The notes beneath the pieces are model-generated. The model was not told the origin of the DNA. It saw only the letters and a program-made list of their open reading frames with translations, and did no database searches. Position numbers and translations under genes: made by a program. DNA of 23,084 bases from UBA4661 sp002405405 (GTDB lineage: Bacteria > Bacteroidota > Ignavibacteria > Kapaibacteriales > UBA4661): positions 1 through 23,084 of the forward strand of contig DAIUAL010000024.1 in the NCBI GenBank assembly GCA_036847245.1, given 5' to 3'. The first letter of the stretch is position 1; every line of letters begins with the position of its first letter. Positions 16,376 through 23,084 of this stretch are shown piece by piece.

Positions 16376-17857
16376 ATGAAGCACATTGCAATTATTGGCT
16401 CCGGCTTTGGTGGTTTAGCTGCCGGCATTCGCTTACGGGCGCGAGGATTCAAAGTAACGATTTTTGAAAAAAATGAACGTGTTGGTGGTCATGCCTCGCA
16501 GATTAAAACTAAAGGTTATACTTTCGACATGGGTCCGTCCCTCATCACCGCACCCGATATTATCCGCAACCTTTTTCAATCTGCTGGTAAGCGCGTTGAA
16601 GATTACATGGAGCTTTTTCATCTTGATCCATACTATCGCATTTATTTTCATGACAAAACATTTTTCGACTACACGGGCGACAGCGAACGCATGAAAGCAG
16701 AAATTGCCAAGTATAGCGCGGAAGATGCGCAGAACTATGATCGATTTATGCGTGATGCCAAAGGATTATATGATGCTGTCATTACCGAGGGACTTGGCTC
16801 TACCCCATTTATGGATATACCAACATTCCTCAGTTTTCTTCCCAAAGCTCTGAAACTCAATGCTTTATACCCTGCATATAGTTTTGTCAAAAAATATTTT
16901 ACCAATTTTCGCACGCGCTTTACCTACTCGTTTCACCCACTCTTTATAGGAGCAAGTCCATTTACAGCGCCGGCTATGTATCTTATGATTCCCTATTTAG
17001 AAAAAGTTGGTGGTGTGTGGTTTTCTAAAGGCGGCATGTATGCTTTTATTCAAGCACTAGAAAAAGTGTTTCTTGAGATTGGCGGTGAAATTCGTACGAA
17101 CAGCCCTGTTGATGAAATTATTATCGAGCATAGCAGAGCCAAAGCCATTCGGGTTCATCAAGAAATTATTAATGTTGATGCGGTCGTATCGAATGCGGAC
17201 TTCAATCACACCAATCGTGCATTAATAAACCCGAAACACCGACGAGTGTGGACAGATCCTGCAGTCAACCGTTTAGACTACTCCATGGGTGCATTCTTGA
17301 TGTATATTGGTACAAAAAAACAATATCCCGAGCTCTTACATCACACGCTTATACTGTCGGAACGCTATAAAGAACTTGTTGCCGATATTTTTGATAACAA
17401 GATTCTTCCTGAAGATTTTTCTATGTACCTGCACGTTCCTTCGCGGACCGATAGTGATATGGCTCCTCCGGGATGTGAAAGCATGTATGTTCTTATACCA
17501 GTAGCAAATCTTGCCAGTGGTATTCAGTGGGATGAAATCAAGCAGGCCTATGCCGACAAAGTCTTACAGTTTTTAGAAGAAGATTTTGGAATGCAGGACT
17601 TGCGAGCAAACATTGAAGTATTAGAGCTTTTTACACCGCAGGATTTTGCTGATACACGCAATAATTTTCTGGGAAGCGCGTGGGGTCTTGTACCGAAGTT
17701 AACACAGACCGCATATTGGCGACCACATAATCGCCATGAAGATATTGACAATGTATATTTGGTAGGAACAAGCACACATCCGGGAGCAGGCGTCCCTGGT
17801 GTATTGCTCACAGCTGAAACAACTGAAAAAGTAATTCTTGCCGATATGAAACCATAG
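16376..17857 (+). CDS. crtI: Phytoene desaturase CrtI (or C30 analogue CrtN)
   Basis: The product is 493 residues and typical of CrtI. The intact FAD motif IIGSGFGGLAAG is at 6-17 and Glu31 binds FAD ribose. GYTFDMGPSLITAP follows. HPLFIGASPFTAPAMYLMIP and GGVWFSKGGMYA (middle) and YLVGTSTHPGAGVPGVLLTA (C-terminal) are near the family consensus. CrtI introduces double bonds into phytoene to give neurosporene or lycopene; CrtN does the same to C30 dehydrosqualene, and sequence reading cannot separate them. ATG 16376 (MKHIAIIGSGFGG) was chosen; the open frame extends to 16286 through a pyrimidine-rich leader. It is distinct from the CrtD-like paralogue upstream. crtB follows after 42 nt. Confidence 0.93.
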   Translation: MKHIAIIGSGFGGLAAGIRLRARGFKVTIFEKNERVGGHASQIKTKGYTFDMGPSLITAPDIIRNLFQSAGKRVEDYMELFHLDPYYRIYFHDKTFFDYTGDSERMKAEIAKYSAEDAQNYDRFMRDAKGLYDAVITEGLGSTPFMDIPTFLSFLPKALKLNALYPAYSFVKKYFTNFRTRFTYSFHPLFIGASPFTAPAMYLMIPYLEKVGGVWFSKGGMYAFIQALEKVFLEIGGEIRTNSPVDEIIIEHSRAKAIRVHQEIINVDAVVSNADFNHTNRALINPKHRRVWTDPAVNRLDYSMGAFLMYIGTKKQYPELLHHTLILSERYKELVADIFDNKILPEDFSMYLHVPSRTDSDMAPPGCESMYVLIPVANLASGIQWDEIKQAYADKVLQFLEEDFGMQDLRANIEVLELFTPQDFADTRNNFLGSAWGLVPKLTQTAYWRPHNRHEDIDNVYLVGTSTHPGAGVPGVLLTAETTEKVILADMKP

Positions 17858-17899
17858 TGAACTTCATGATTTTTGTTCTCGCTCTTTTTTTATAAAGCC

Positions 17900-18823
17900 A
17901 TGCAAAAAATTACTGCCCATTTGCGACATAATGCTGATGTCCGTATTGCATTTGAGAATGCACGACGAATGACAAAGCATTATTCAAAAAGCTTTTACTT
18001 TTCAGCGAGCGTACTTCCACGTGAATGCCGCTGGGCAACATATGCTGTGTATGGTTTCTGTCGCTATGCCGATAATCTAGTGGATAATCCTCGTACACGT
18101 AGTATCGATGAGATTAAACATGAGGTCGATATGTTTGCTCATGAACTCCGCATTGCATATCGCACCGGCGAATCAGAGCATCCCATTATTCGCTCATTTG
18201 TAATCGCAGCACATGCCTATCATATTCCTATCGAATACCCACTTGATCTTCTGCGTGGTGTTGTTATGGATTTGGAGTATAATCGCTACGCCACCTATGA
18301 TGAACTCTATGTGTTCTGTTATCGTGTTGCAGCAGTGGTAGGATTAATGATGACCTGTGTTTTGGGTTATTCAGATCCCTCGGCACTAGAATATGCGGAA
18401 AAAATGGGCGTTGCTATGCAACTCACCAATATTTTGCGCGATATTGAAGAAGATGCCGAACGTGGTAGGATTTATTTACCCATGGATGAATTAGAACGCT
18501 TTGGTGTCAGCGAAGATGATGTCTTCATGCGCAGAATGACACCGGAATTTCGTGCACTCATGCAATTCCAATCTACTCGCGCAGAACAACTTTATCGTGA
18601 AGCTGAGCCGGGTATTCTTATGCTTCCTGCTGAAACACGCTTTGCGATTTACTCTGCAAGCAAGATTTATCGAGGTATTCTACCTAAAATTCAAGCAAAT
18701 GATTTTAATCCTTTTTGCGGTCGCGTATATGTACCCACCGGCAAAAAATTCAGCATTTTGCTTCGAGAGCTTGCAAGAACTCGTTTGCATATTTTACAGT
18801 CGCGCTTCAATATTGTATCCTAG
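17900..18823 (+). CDS. crtB: Phytoene/squalene synthase family protein CrtB (or CrtM)
   Basis: The product is 307 residues of the head-to-head prenyl synthase family. The first aspartate-rich motif is DNLVD (58-62) in YGFCRYADNLVDN. The second is DIEED (181-185) in NILRDIEEDAERGRIYLP. These bind the magnesium-diphosphate groups. The enzyme joins two GGPP to phytoene (CrtB) or two FPP to dehydrosqualene (CrtM); chain length cannot be decided from what is seen. ATG 17900 was chosen over a TTG at 17873 because MQKITAHLRHNADVR leads directly into the first conserved helix. It lies 42 nt after crtI, and the acyltransferase gene begins only 5 nt after its stop, so co-transcription is very likely. 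Confidence 0.93.
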   Translation: MQKITAHLRHNADVRIAFENARRMTKHYSKSFYFSASVLPRECRWATYAVYGFCRYADNLVDNPRTRSIDEIKHEVDMFAHELRIAYRTGESEHPIIRSFVIAAHAYHIPIEYPLDLLRGVVMDLEYNRYATYDELYVFCYRVAAVVGLMMTCVLGYSDPSALEYAEKMGVAMQLTNILRDIEEDAERGRIYLPMDELERFGVSEDDVFMRRMTPEFRALMQFQSTRAEQLYREAEPGILMLPAETRFAIYSASKIYRGILPKIQANDFNPFCGRVYVPTGKKFSILLRELARTRLHILQSRFNIVS

Positions 18824-18828
18824 CCTTT

Positions 18829-19491
18829 GTGATCTATGCACGCCATACTCGTCTTGCACAACTTATTTTTGTGCCATTCTTGCGATATCTATTTCGCAAA
18901 CACGTACAAGATGTTACTATACTTGGCGAACTTCCACTTGTACCCCAAAACACACCTTTAGTTCTTGCTCCTAACCATTCATTATGGTGGGACGGCTTTA
19001 TTGTGTATATGTTAAACCACTATCATTTCAAACGACCATTTCATGTGATGATGCTGGAAGAGCAATTACGTCGATACTGGTTTTTCCAACATGTCGGTGC
19101 ATATTCTATTCGTCAAGAATCACCACGAAGTATTCTGGAATCTCTGCGCTATACACAAAAAATTTTTTCACAAACACCGGAAGCTTTAATAACAATATTT
19201 CCTCAAGGTGAGCAGTTACCATCACGTACTCGCCCACTCAAATGCAAACGTGGGATTGAGTCCTTGATTCGTTCATCACAGAATGATATAGCCGTTCTCC
19301 CTATCGGCATCCGAATGGAACATATTAATGATCCCCTACCCAATATCATCATCAATATCGGACGAGTTCGCATAACCTCTCAGTCTGCTCCTTATCCCAC
19401 CGATGAATTGGAACATGATATAACCTACTTATTAGATGAAATCGACAGAGCAATTCTTCAAAAGGAAATTATGACAAGCATTGATTGGTAA
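18829..19491 (+). CDS. PlsC-type acyltransferase, probable carotenoid glycoside acyltransferase (CruD-like)
   Basis: The product is about 220 residues of the LPLAT/PlsC family. The catalytic HX4D motif is NHSLWWD, His50 and Asp55. FPQGEQ (124-129) stands for the FPEGTR block and is followed by KRGIESLI and VLPIGIRMEH. The N-terminal IFVPFLRYLF may associate with the membrane. No in-frame ATG lies before the catalytic motif, so GTG 18829, 5 nt after the crtB stop, is the best start; an upstream TTG at 18715 would overlap crtB by over 100 nt. Chlorobium CruD is a known acyltransferase that esterifies carotenoid glucosides. The position between crtB and a CruC/CrtQ-like glycosyltransferase suggests the same here. 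A general phospholipid acyltransferase is the alternative. Confidence 0.82.
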   Translation: MIYARHTRLAQLIFVPFLRYLFRKHVQDVTILGELPLVPQNTPLVLAPNHSLWWDGFIVYMLNHYHFKRPFHVMMLEEQLRRYWFFQHVGAYSIRQESPRSILESLRYTQKIFSQTPEALITIFPQGEQLPSRTRPLKCKRGIESLIRSSQNDIAVLPIGIRMEHINDPLPNIIINIGRVRITSQSAPYPTDELEHDITYLLDEIDRAILQKEIMTSIDW

Positions 19492-19532
19492 ATTTATCCA
19501 TGTGCATTACTCTTGCATGTTTTTGAATTATT

Positions 19533-20774
19533 ATGATAAATGATCTACTCGACATTCTGCAAAGCATCATATCGGTACAACTGTACATGATGCAAACATG
19601 TGAAATGCTTCTTGCTCTCCCCATGCTTGGTATCAGTAGTACCATATTTTTAACCACTGTATTCAATGCGCTAACAGCACCACGGCTATATGAATATCGG
19701 TTAGCCAGACAATTACGCGAAGATAAACTACCTTCTGTATCAGTCATGATTCCCGCTCGTAACGAAGCGCACAATATCGGCTTGTGTTTAGAAGACTTAG
19801 CAAAGCAAGATTATCCTCGTATGGAAATTATTGTTCTTGATGATGATTCAAGCGATAATACACGTGCCGTTATTGAAGAGTGTGCAGCAAAACACTTCTA
19901 CCAACCAAATGCGCCCCGTATCACCATAGTGCAAGGTGAGCCATTGCCAGAAGGATGGAAAGGAAAAAACTGGGCTTGCCATCAGCTCTCCCTCTACGCA
20001 CAAGGAGATATTTTCATCTTCACCGATGCTGACAATCGCTATGCTGTCCATGCTGTTTCTTCTTCAGTTACTTGCATGCATCGATGGAATTTAGATATGC
20101 TTTCTGCATTTCCTGAGCAACGTACGATTACACTTATGGAAAAATTGATTATTCCTGTTATCGATATGATTTTGTATGCAGGGTTACCATTATGGTTTGT
20201 GTATTGGCTTCCATCTTCTCTTTTTGCAGCTGCTAATGGTCAATGGATTTGTTTTACTCGTTCATGTTATGCGTTAATAGATGGCCATAGAGCAGTACGT
20301 ACTGAAGTGATAGAAGATATCCAACTGAGTCGTGCTTGCAAGCGTGCAGGAAAAACACTACTGACTGTACCAGGCACAGAAACTATCTACTGTCGTATGT
20401 ATACATCAGCATATGATGTATGGCAAGGTTTTAGAAAAAATCTTTTTGGCATTGCAGGATATAATTTTACTTTACTTTTATTAATAAGCGTACTTATTAT
20501 AAACTCATCTATAATACCATATCTTGTAATTGCATTTTCATTTTTTACAACTTTTTCTTCTCCTTTTACAACATTGTGCATAGCAGCAATCATAACAAGC
20601 ATCGCTACTCGAGCAGTATTATCTTTGAGGTTTCGGCACACAGCTATTAATATCATACTTCACCCAATAGGCATAGCACTCACCATACTCTTAGCATTTG
20701 ATTCATGGCTTGGCTTTTGGCGTGGCGATATACGCTGGAAAGGCAGGAATGTTGCGGGTTCCAAGGCAAAATAA
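19533..20774 (+). CDS. Family 2 glycosyltransferase, CrtQ/CruC-like
   Basis: The product is 413 residues. An N-terminal membrane segment (about 27-45) precedes a GT-A domain: VSVMIPARNEAHNIG (69-83), DDDSSD (103-108), the metal-binding DAD at 165-167, ED at 261-262 and QGFRKN at 298-303, which resembles the QxxRW block. Three or four membrane segments follow from about residue 312, with a conserved-looking DIRWKGR end. LPEGWKGKNWAC is a signature I associate with CrtQ-type enzymes. Such enzymes put a sugar on a carotenoid hydroxyl (CruC, Chlorobium) or carboxyl (CrtQ, Staphylococcus). It ends the compact operon, 41 nt after the acyltransferase. An HpnB-like hopanoid-associated glycosyltransferase is a less likely reading, as no hopanoid gene is nearby. 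Confidence 0.85.
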   Translation: MINDLLDILQSIISVQLYMMQTCEMLLALPMLGISSTIFLTTVFNALTAPRLYEYRLARQLREDKLPSVSVMIPARNEAHNIGLCLEDLAKQDYPRMEIIVLDDDSSDNTRAVIEECAAKHFYQPNAPRITIVQGEPLPEGWKGKNWACHQLSLYAQGDIFIFTDADNRYAVHAVSSSVTCMHRWNLDMLSAFPEQRTITLMEKLIIPVIDMILYAGLPLWFVYWLPSSLFAAANGQWICFTRSCYALIDGHRAVRTEVIEDIQLSRACKRAGKTLLTVPGTETIYCRMYTSAYDVWQGFRKNLFGIAGYNFTLLLLISVLIINSSIIPYLVIAFSFFTTFSSPFTTLCIAAIITSIATRAVLSLRFRHTAINIILHPIGIALTILLAFDSWLGFWRGDIRWKGRNVAGSKAK

Positions 20775-20938
20775 CTATTAACAAATTCTTTAATCTACTT
20801 TAACAATTCTGCTGAAACCTTGAGAAAAACTTACCGTTGAAGCATATAGAAAGCAATCAACAGAGATCACACAATACTCTGATGTTTTCGAAAAAATGTC
20901 TTCAATATTTCTTTTCACTTTTTCTCTCGAGGTATATC

Positions 20939-21319
20939 ATGTCAGCAGTTCACACCAATTTTCGCCGCGCCTTCAGCGCACTTGCACTTGCTTTAACTCT
21001 GTGTTCAGCTTCGGCTTTTGCCCAGTCAACCGATGCCGAAGATGCTGCTTTACTCAAGCAAATTTCGCGAAATATCGCTCGTAACATAAACTACCCAGCG
21101 GTATTAAATAATCAATCTTTATCTGCCACCATTGTCTTTACTGTACGTCTTGATGAAAATAGTCGAGTTAAAGATGTAAGCTTCGACAGTAAAACAATAA
21201 TGCACGAAGATCTACTGTACTGCTTTGTTCGTTCCGCTATGGAAGGCATCCAACGTTCTGACTTTAAAGGTTTGACAGGCACGGTTGAGTTGCCTATTCG
21301 ATTTCAACGCGGGCTTTAA
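20939..21319 (+). CDS. Small secreted protein with TonB/TolA C-terminal-like domain
   Basis: The product is 126 residues. The N-terminus is a clear Sec signal peptide: basic FRR, a hydrophobic core ALALALTLCSASAFA, and a likely cut after AFA (residue 28). The mature part (NYPAVLNNQSLSATIVFTVR, then LDENSRVKDVSF) resembles the TonB C-terminal fold found in small periplasmic proteins. There is no membrane anchor or proline-rich linker, so it is not a TonB proper; function unknown. ATG 20939 was chosen because it has GAGG at 20929-20932 with a 6-nt spacer, and because the 34 residues upstream in frame are not signal-like. It lies 164 nt after the glycosyltransferase and may have its own promoter or end the carotenoid transcript. 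Confidence 0.75.
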   Translation: MSAVHTNFRRAFSALALALTLCSASAFAQSTDAEDAALLKQISRNIARNINYPAVLNNQSLSATIVFTVRLDENSRVKDVSFDSKTIMHEDLLYCFVRSAMEGIQRSDFKGLTGTVELPIRFQRGL

Positions 21320-21416
21320 TTTTCCTGCCGTTGTCATCAACCGTAAAATTACGGATATCCAAATGATTGCCCCTTAGCAGGTGTTTTCTGTGTCACAGCA
21401 AACCCCAAAAACGCTT

Positions 21417-21458
21417 AGCCAAAGATTCTTTCCTCATGGTGAGAATCTTTGGCTTTTT
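21417..21458 (+). terminator. Strong rho-independent terminator
   Basis: A perfect 13-bp stem (AGCCAAAGATTCT / AGAATCTTTGGCT) with a 12-nt loop is followed by a T run on the plus strand. It lies between the convergent small secreted protein and rimM. On the minus strand a GTTTTT comes a few bases after the stem, so it may also serve rimM. Confidence 0.9.
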
Positions 21459-21486
21459 ATACCTTCTTCGTACAATCTTTTTGCAC

Positions 21487-22053
21487 TTACTCTTCTTCGT
21501 CCCTATCAATATCGATGTCATGATCAAAAAGCGTTAGTAAACCATCAGGCAACGTGACACGAACTACTTTTTGCAGAATATTAACAGAACGAATGATCTG
21601 AGGAATCACAGGAATTGGAATTTCTTTTCCATCATATATCATTACCCAAGCATCATTTGCGGGCAGTGTCCATACATCAACTATACAACCATAAACGGTA
21701 TCAAAAGCATCGTCGATGACCATACATCCCACCACTTCGTCAACATAGTACTCATCTTTATGCTTGACTAACATTTCCTCATCGACATATACAGCTTGTT
21801 CTCTCAATGACTGCACAGACTCTGGCGCAGTGATCTCTTGCACTTTCATAGCATATCCCGTTCCATGTTTTTTACATGAGATCAGGGTAAATTGTTTCGT
21901 GAATTGCACAGAGTACCCGATATGAATATCAGCATGACTTTGCATGGGTGAAACATGTCGCTCTGTATCAGCCAAAATAAATGTACCATCAGTTCCCAAA
22001 GGCCTACTGACAATACCAACAAAACGGAGCTTTTTTTTAGGTTGCATGCTCAT
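21487..22053 (-). CDS. rimM: Ribosome maturation factor RimM
   Basis: The product is 188 residues. The N-terminal RimM barrel starts KLRFVGIVSRPLGTDGTFIL, with the family G-x-x-x-G-x-F pattern. A C-terminal PRC barrel starts near YYVDEVVGCMVID (about 102-114) and ends IRSVNILQKVVRVTLPDG, then LLTLFD. RimM binds ribosomal protein S19 and helps mature the 30S head. The family is divergent, so this rests on the overall pattern. An acidic tail (DIDIDRDEEE) ends the protein. ATG 22053 was chosen over 22104, whose extension would be encoded by a terminator. rimM often sits with rpsP, trmD and ffh; here ffh is close but on the other strand and rpsP and trmD are absent from the window. Confidence 0.85.
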   Translation of the reverse strand: MSMQPKKKLRFVGIVSRPLGTDGTFILADTERHVSPMQSHADIHIGYSVQFTKQFTLISCKKHGTGYAMKVQEITAPESVQSLREQAVYVDEEMLVKHKDEYYVDEVVGCMVIDDAFDTVYGCIVDVWTLPANDAWVMIYDGKEIPIPVIPQIIRSVNILQKVVRVTLPDGLLTLFDHDIDIDRDEEE

Positions 22054-22081
22054 TCCTAAAAACAATAAAAACACATCACAG

Positions 22082-22125
22082 AAAAAAATAAGAGAGCGAC
22101 ACAATCCTCAAGACTATGTCGCTCT
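22082..22125 (-). terminator. Rho-independent terminator between the Hpt gene and rimM
   Basis: On the minus strand a 9-bp stem (AGAGCGACA / TGTCGCTCT) with a 15-nt loop is followed by CTTA and seven T. It lies just past the Hpt stop and only about 28 nt before the rimM start. Confidence 0.75.
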
Positions 22126-22147
22126 TGAAAAGAATACAAAATTCGAG

Positions 22148-22456
22148 CTATAGATTCAGCTGTGCTTTCACTTCAGCTGTTGCTTCTCTAAATGCTTTTG
22201 CAATTGGTTCATACATAGCCTCAGCATTTGCCCAATCATGTGCCCGCGCATGAGTCATCAGTGTAATACCCATTTGTGCAATATCATCTAAACCAAATTG
22301 GAAACATGAACCTTTGAGTGTATGCCCAATACGGTACACTTCATGCTCATCATGAGCACGCACAAAAGCCATAAAGTTTGCTTCGAGTTGTTGATTCCAA
22401 TCTTCTAAAAATTCAGGAAGCAATTCTAGGATAATCGGGTCAGATGGTAGTTTCAT
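22148..22456 (-). CDS. Stand-alone Hpt (histidine phosphotransfer) domain protein
   Basis: The product is 102 residues, essentially one Hpt four-helix bundle. The phosphorylatable histidine is His45 in YRIGHTLKGSCFQFG, with the conserved Lys48-Gly49 after it. Such proteins relay phosphate between response-regulator receiver domains in multi-step phosphorelays. No histidine kinase or receiver is in the window, so its partners are elsewhere. The start ATG 22456 gives the right helix-1 length; no Shine-Dalgarno sequence precedes it. It has its own terminator and is divergent from ffh, so it is probably a single-gene unit. Confidence 0.88.
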   Translation of the reverse strand: MKLPSDPIILELLPEFLEDWNQQLEANFMAFVRAHDEHEVYRIGHTLKGSCFQFGLDDIAQMGITLMTHARAHDWANAEAMYEPIAKAFREATAEVKAQLNL

Positions 22457-22517
22457 AGAGCAGTTTTTACAATCTGTAAAAAATAATATATGAATTTACA
22501 AAAACTCCGCTATCAAC

Positions 22518-22549
22518 CCAATTGCTATTTACACCAATTGTTATTTATA
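22518..22549. repeat. Tandem 16-bp direct repeat in the hpt-ffh intergenic region
   Basis: CCAATTGCTATTTACA is followed directly by CCAATTGTTATTTATA; 14 of 16 positions agree. It lies about 60 nt before the hpt start, in the divergent region, where a regulator could bind. No known operator was recognised. Confidence 0.6.
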
Positions 22550-22555
22550 AGTAGA

Positions 22556-22603
22556 TTAGAATCTTACAGAGCATGTCAAGATTTTTCCTTAACAAGATTC
22601 TAA
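22556..22603. repeat. Perfect 10-bp inverted repeat in the hpt-ffh intergenic region
   Basis: TTAGAATCTT (22556-22565) and AAGATTCTAA (22594-22603) are exact reverse complements 28 nt apart. There is no T run, so a protein-binding site or leader hairpin is more likely than a terminator. Confidence 0.55.
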
Positions 22604-22688
22604 AAACTCGTATTTTGCGCTTCTTTTTGAGAATCAAGCCTTGAAAGGCAATAGTTCTCATACTCTTATTTTCTTATTGCTATAGACA

Positions 22689-23084
22689 ATGTTTGAGAAT
22701 CTTAGTTCCAAATTAGAATTAGCTATCAAGCGTATTCGCGGTCAGGCGAAAATTACCGATGAAAATATCGCCGATGCGATGCAAGAAATACGTGATGCTC
22801 TGCTTGATGCCGACGTCAATTTTCAAGTTGCTAAGCAATTCATTGAAGATGTTCGTAAAAAAGCGATCGGCATGGATGTCAAGGGTAAACTCACTCCCGG
22901 GCAGCTTATTGTAAAAATTATCAATGACGAGCTCATTGCTTTAATGGGTAGTACGAAATCTGATATTGTACTGTCAGGCCAGCCTGCTGTCATTATGGTT
23001 GCCGGTCTACAAGGCTCGGGGAAAACAACGTTCGTTGGCAAACTCGCTCGGCATCTTAAGAAAAAAGGTCGTCAACCACTTCTT
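22689..23084 (+). CDS. ffh: Signal recognition particle protein Ffh, 3' end cut by window
   Basis: The first 132 codons of Ffh/SRP54 are visible. The N domain (MFENLSSKLELAIKRIRGQA, then ITDENIADAMQEIRDALLDADV) leads into the G domain, whose P-loop GLQGSGKTT is near residues 105-113. Most of the G domain and the M domain are beyond the window. Ffh with 4.5S RNA targets nascent membrane proteins to FtsY and the translocon. The start is ATG 22689 without a Shine-Dalgarno sequence. The 232 nt upstream, shared with the divergent hpt gene, hold the direct and inverted repeats listed separately. Confidence 0.97.
   Translation, partial: MFENLSSKLELAIKRIRGQAKITDENIADAMQEIRDALLDADVNFQVAKQFIEDVRKKAIGMDVKGKLTPGQLIVKIINDELIALMGSTKSDIVLSGQPAVIMVAGLQGSGKTTFVGKLARHLKKKGRQPLL

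Noticed and set aside
19533..20774. Hopanoid-associated glycosyltransferase HpnB
   Set aside because: Related in sequence, but no hopanoid genes are nearby and the crt context fits CrtQ/CruC better.
22054..22104. Upstream ATG for rimM at 22104
   Set aside because: The added residues are hydrophobic and encoded by the T run and stem of the Hpt terminator.

Overview
The window is ordinary chromosomal DNA, AT-leaning and gene-dense, with genes on both strands. No phage, insertion sequence, CRISPR array, rRNA or tRNA was seen, and no gene-free stretch exceeds about 300 bases. The gene content suggests the Bacteroidota/Chlorobiota (FCB) side of the bacteria. The reasons are a CrtD-like/CrtI carotenoid set with a Chlorobium-like glycosyltransferase/acyltransferase pair, a prephenate dehydratase whose ACT domain has the HSIP-type motif instead of ESRP, and start codons almost all lacking a Shine-Dalgarno sequence. 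This placement is inference; no 16S gene or marker tree is available here.

Left part (1-6700). A truncated ychF lies on the minus strand. Next is a CADD-type (PqqC-like) oxygenase gene, probably a self-sacrificing p-aminobenzoate synthase, which ends in a strong terminator. Divergent from it are clpS and an M3 oligoendopeptidase, suggesting a small proteolysis operon. Then come queC (minus) and a plus-strand group of ybaK, a LipM-like octanoyl/lipoyl transferase and moaC, closed by a hairpin shared with gcvT.

Middle part (6800-13300). gcvT and dnaB are on the minus strand and pheA on the plus. A 54-residue single-membrane-segment protein overlaps the pheA stop tail-to-tail. uvrC follows, and a calerythrin-like four-EF-hand protein overlaps its stop in the same way.

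Right part (13560-21460). Six closely spaced plus-strand genes form a carotenoid operon: a CrtD-like desaturase, an MFS transporter, CrtI, CrtB, a PlsC-type acyltransferase and a CrtQ/CruC-like glycosyltransferase. A small secreted TonB-C-like protein and a strong terminator follow. Together the genes predict a carotenoid made from two prenyl-PPs, desaturated, and then glycosylated and acylated. The hydratase or oxygenase needed to supply a hydroxyl or carboxyl group is not in the window.

Right end. rimM and a stand-alone Hpt protein are on the minus strand, separated by a terminator. A divergent intergenic region with short repeats leads to the 5' part of ffh. The carotenoid operon with its embedded transporter and the CADD gene are the points most worth following up.
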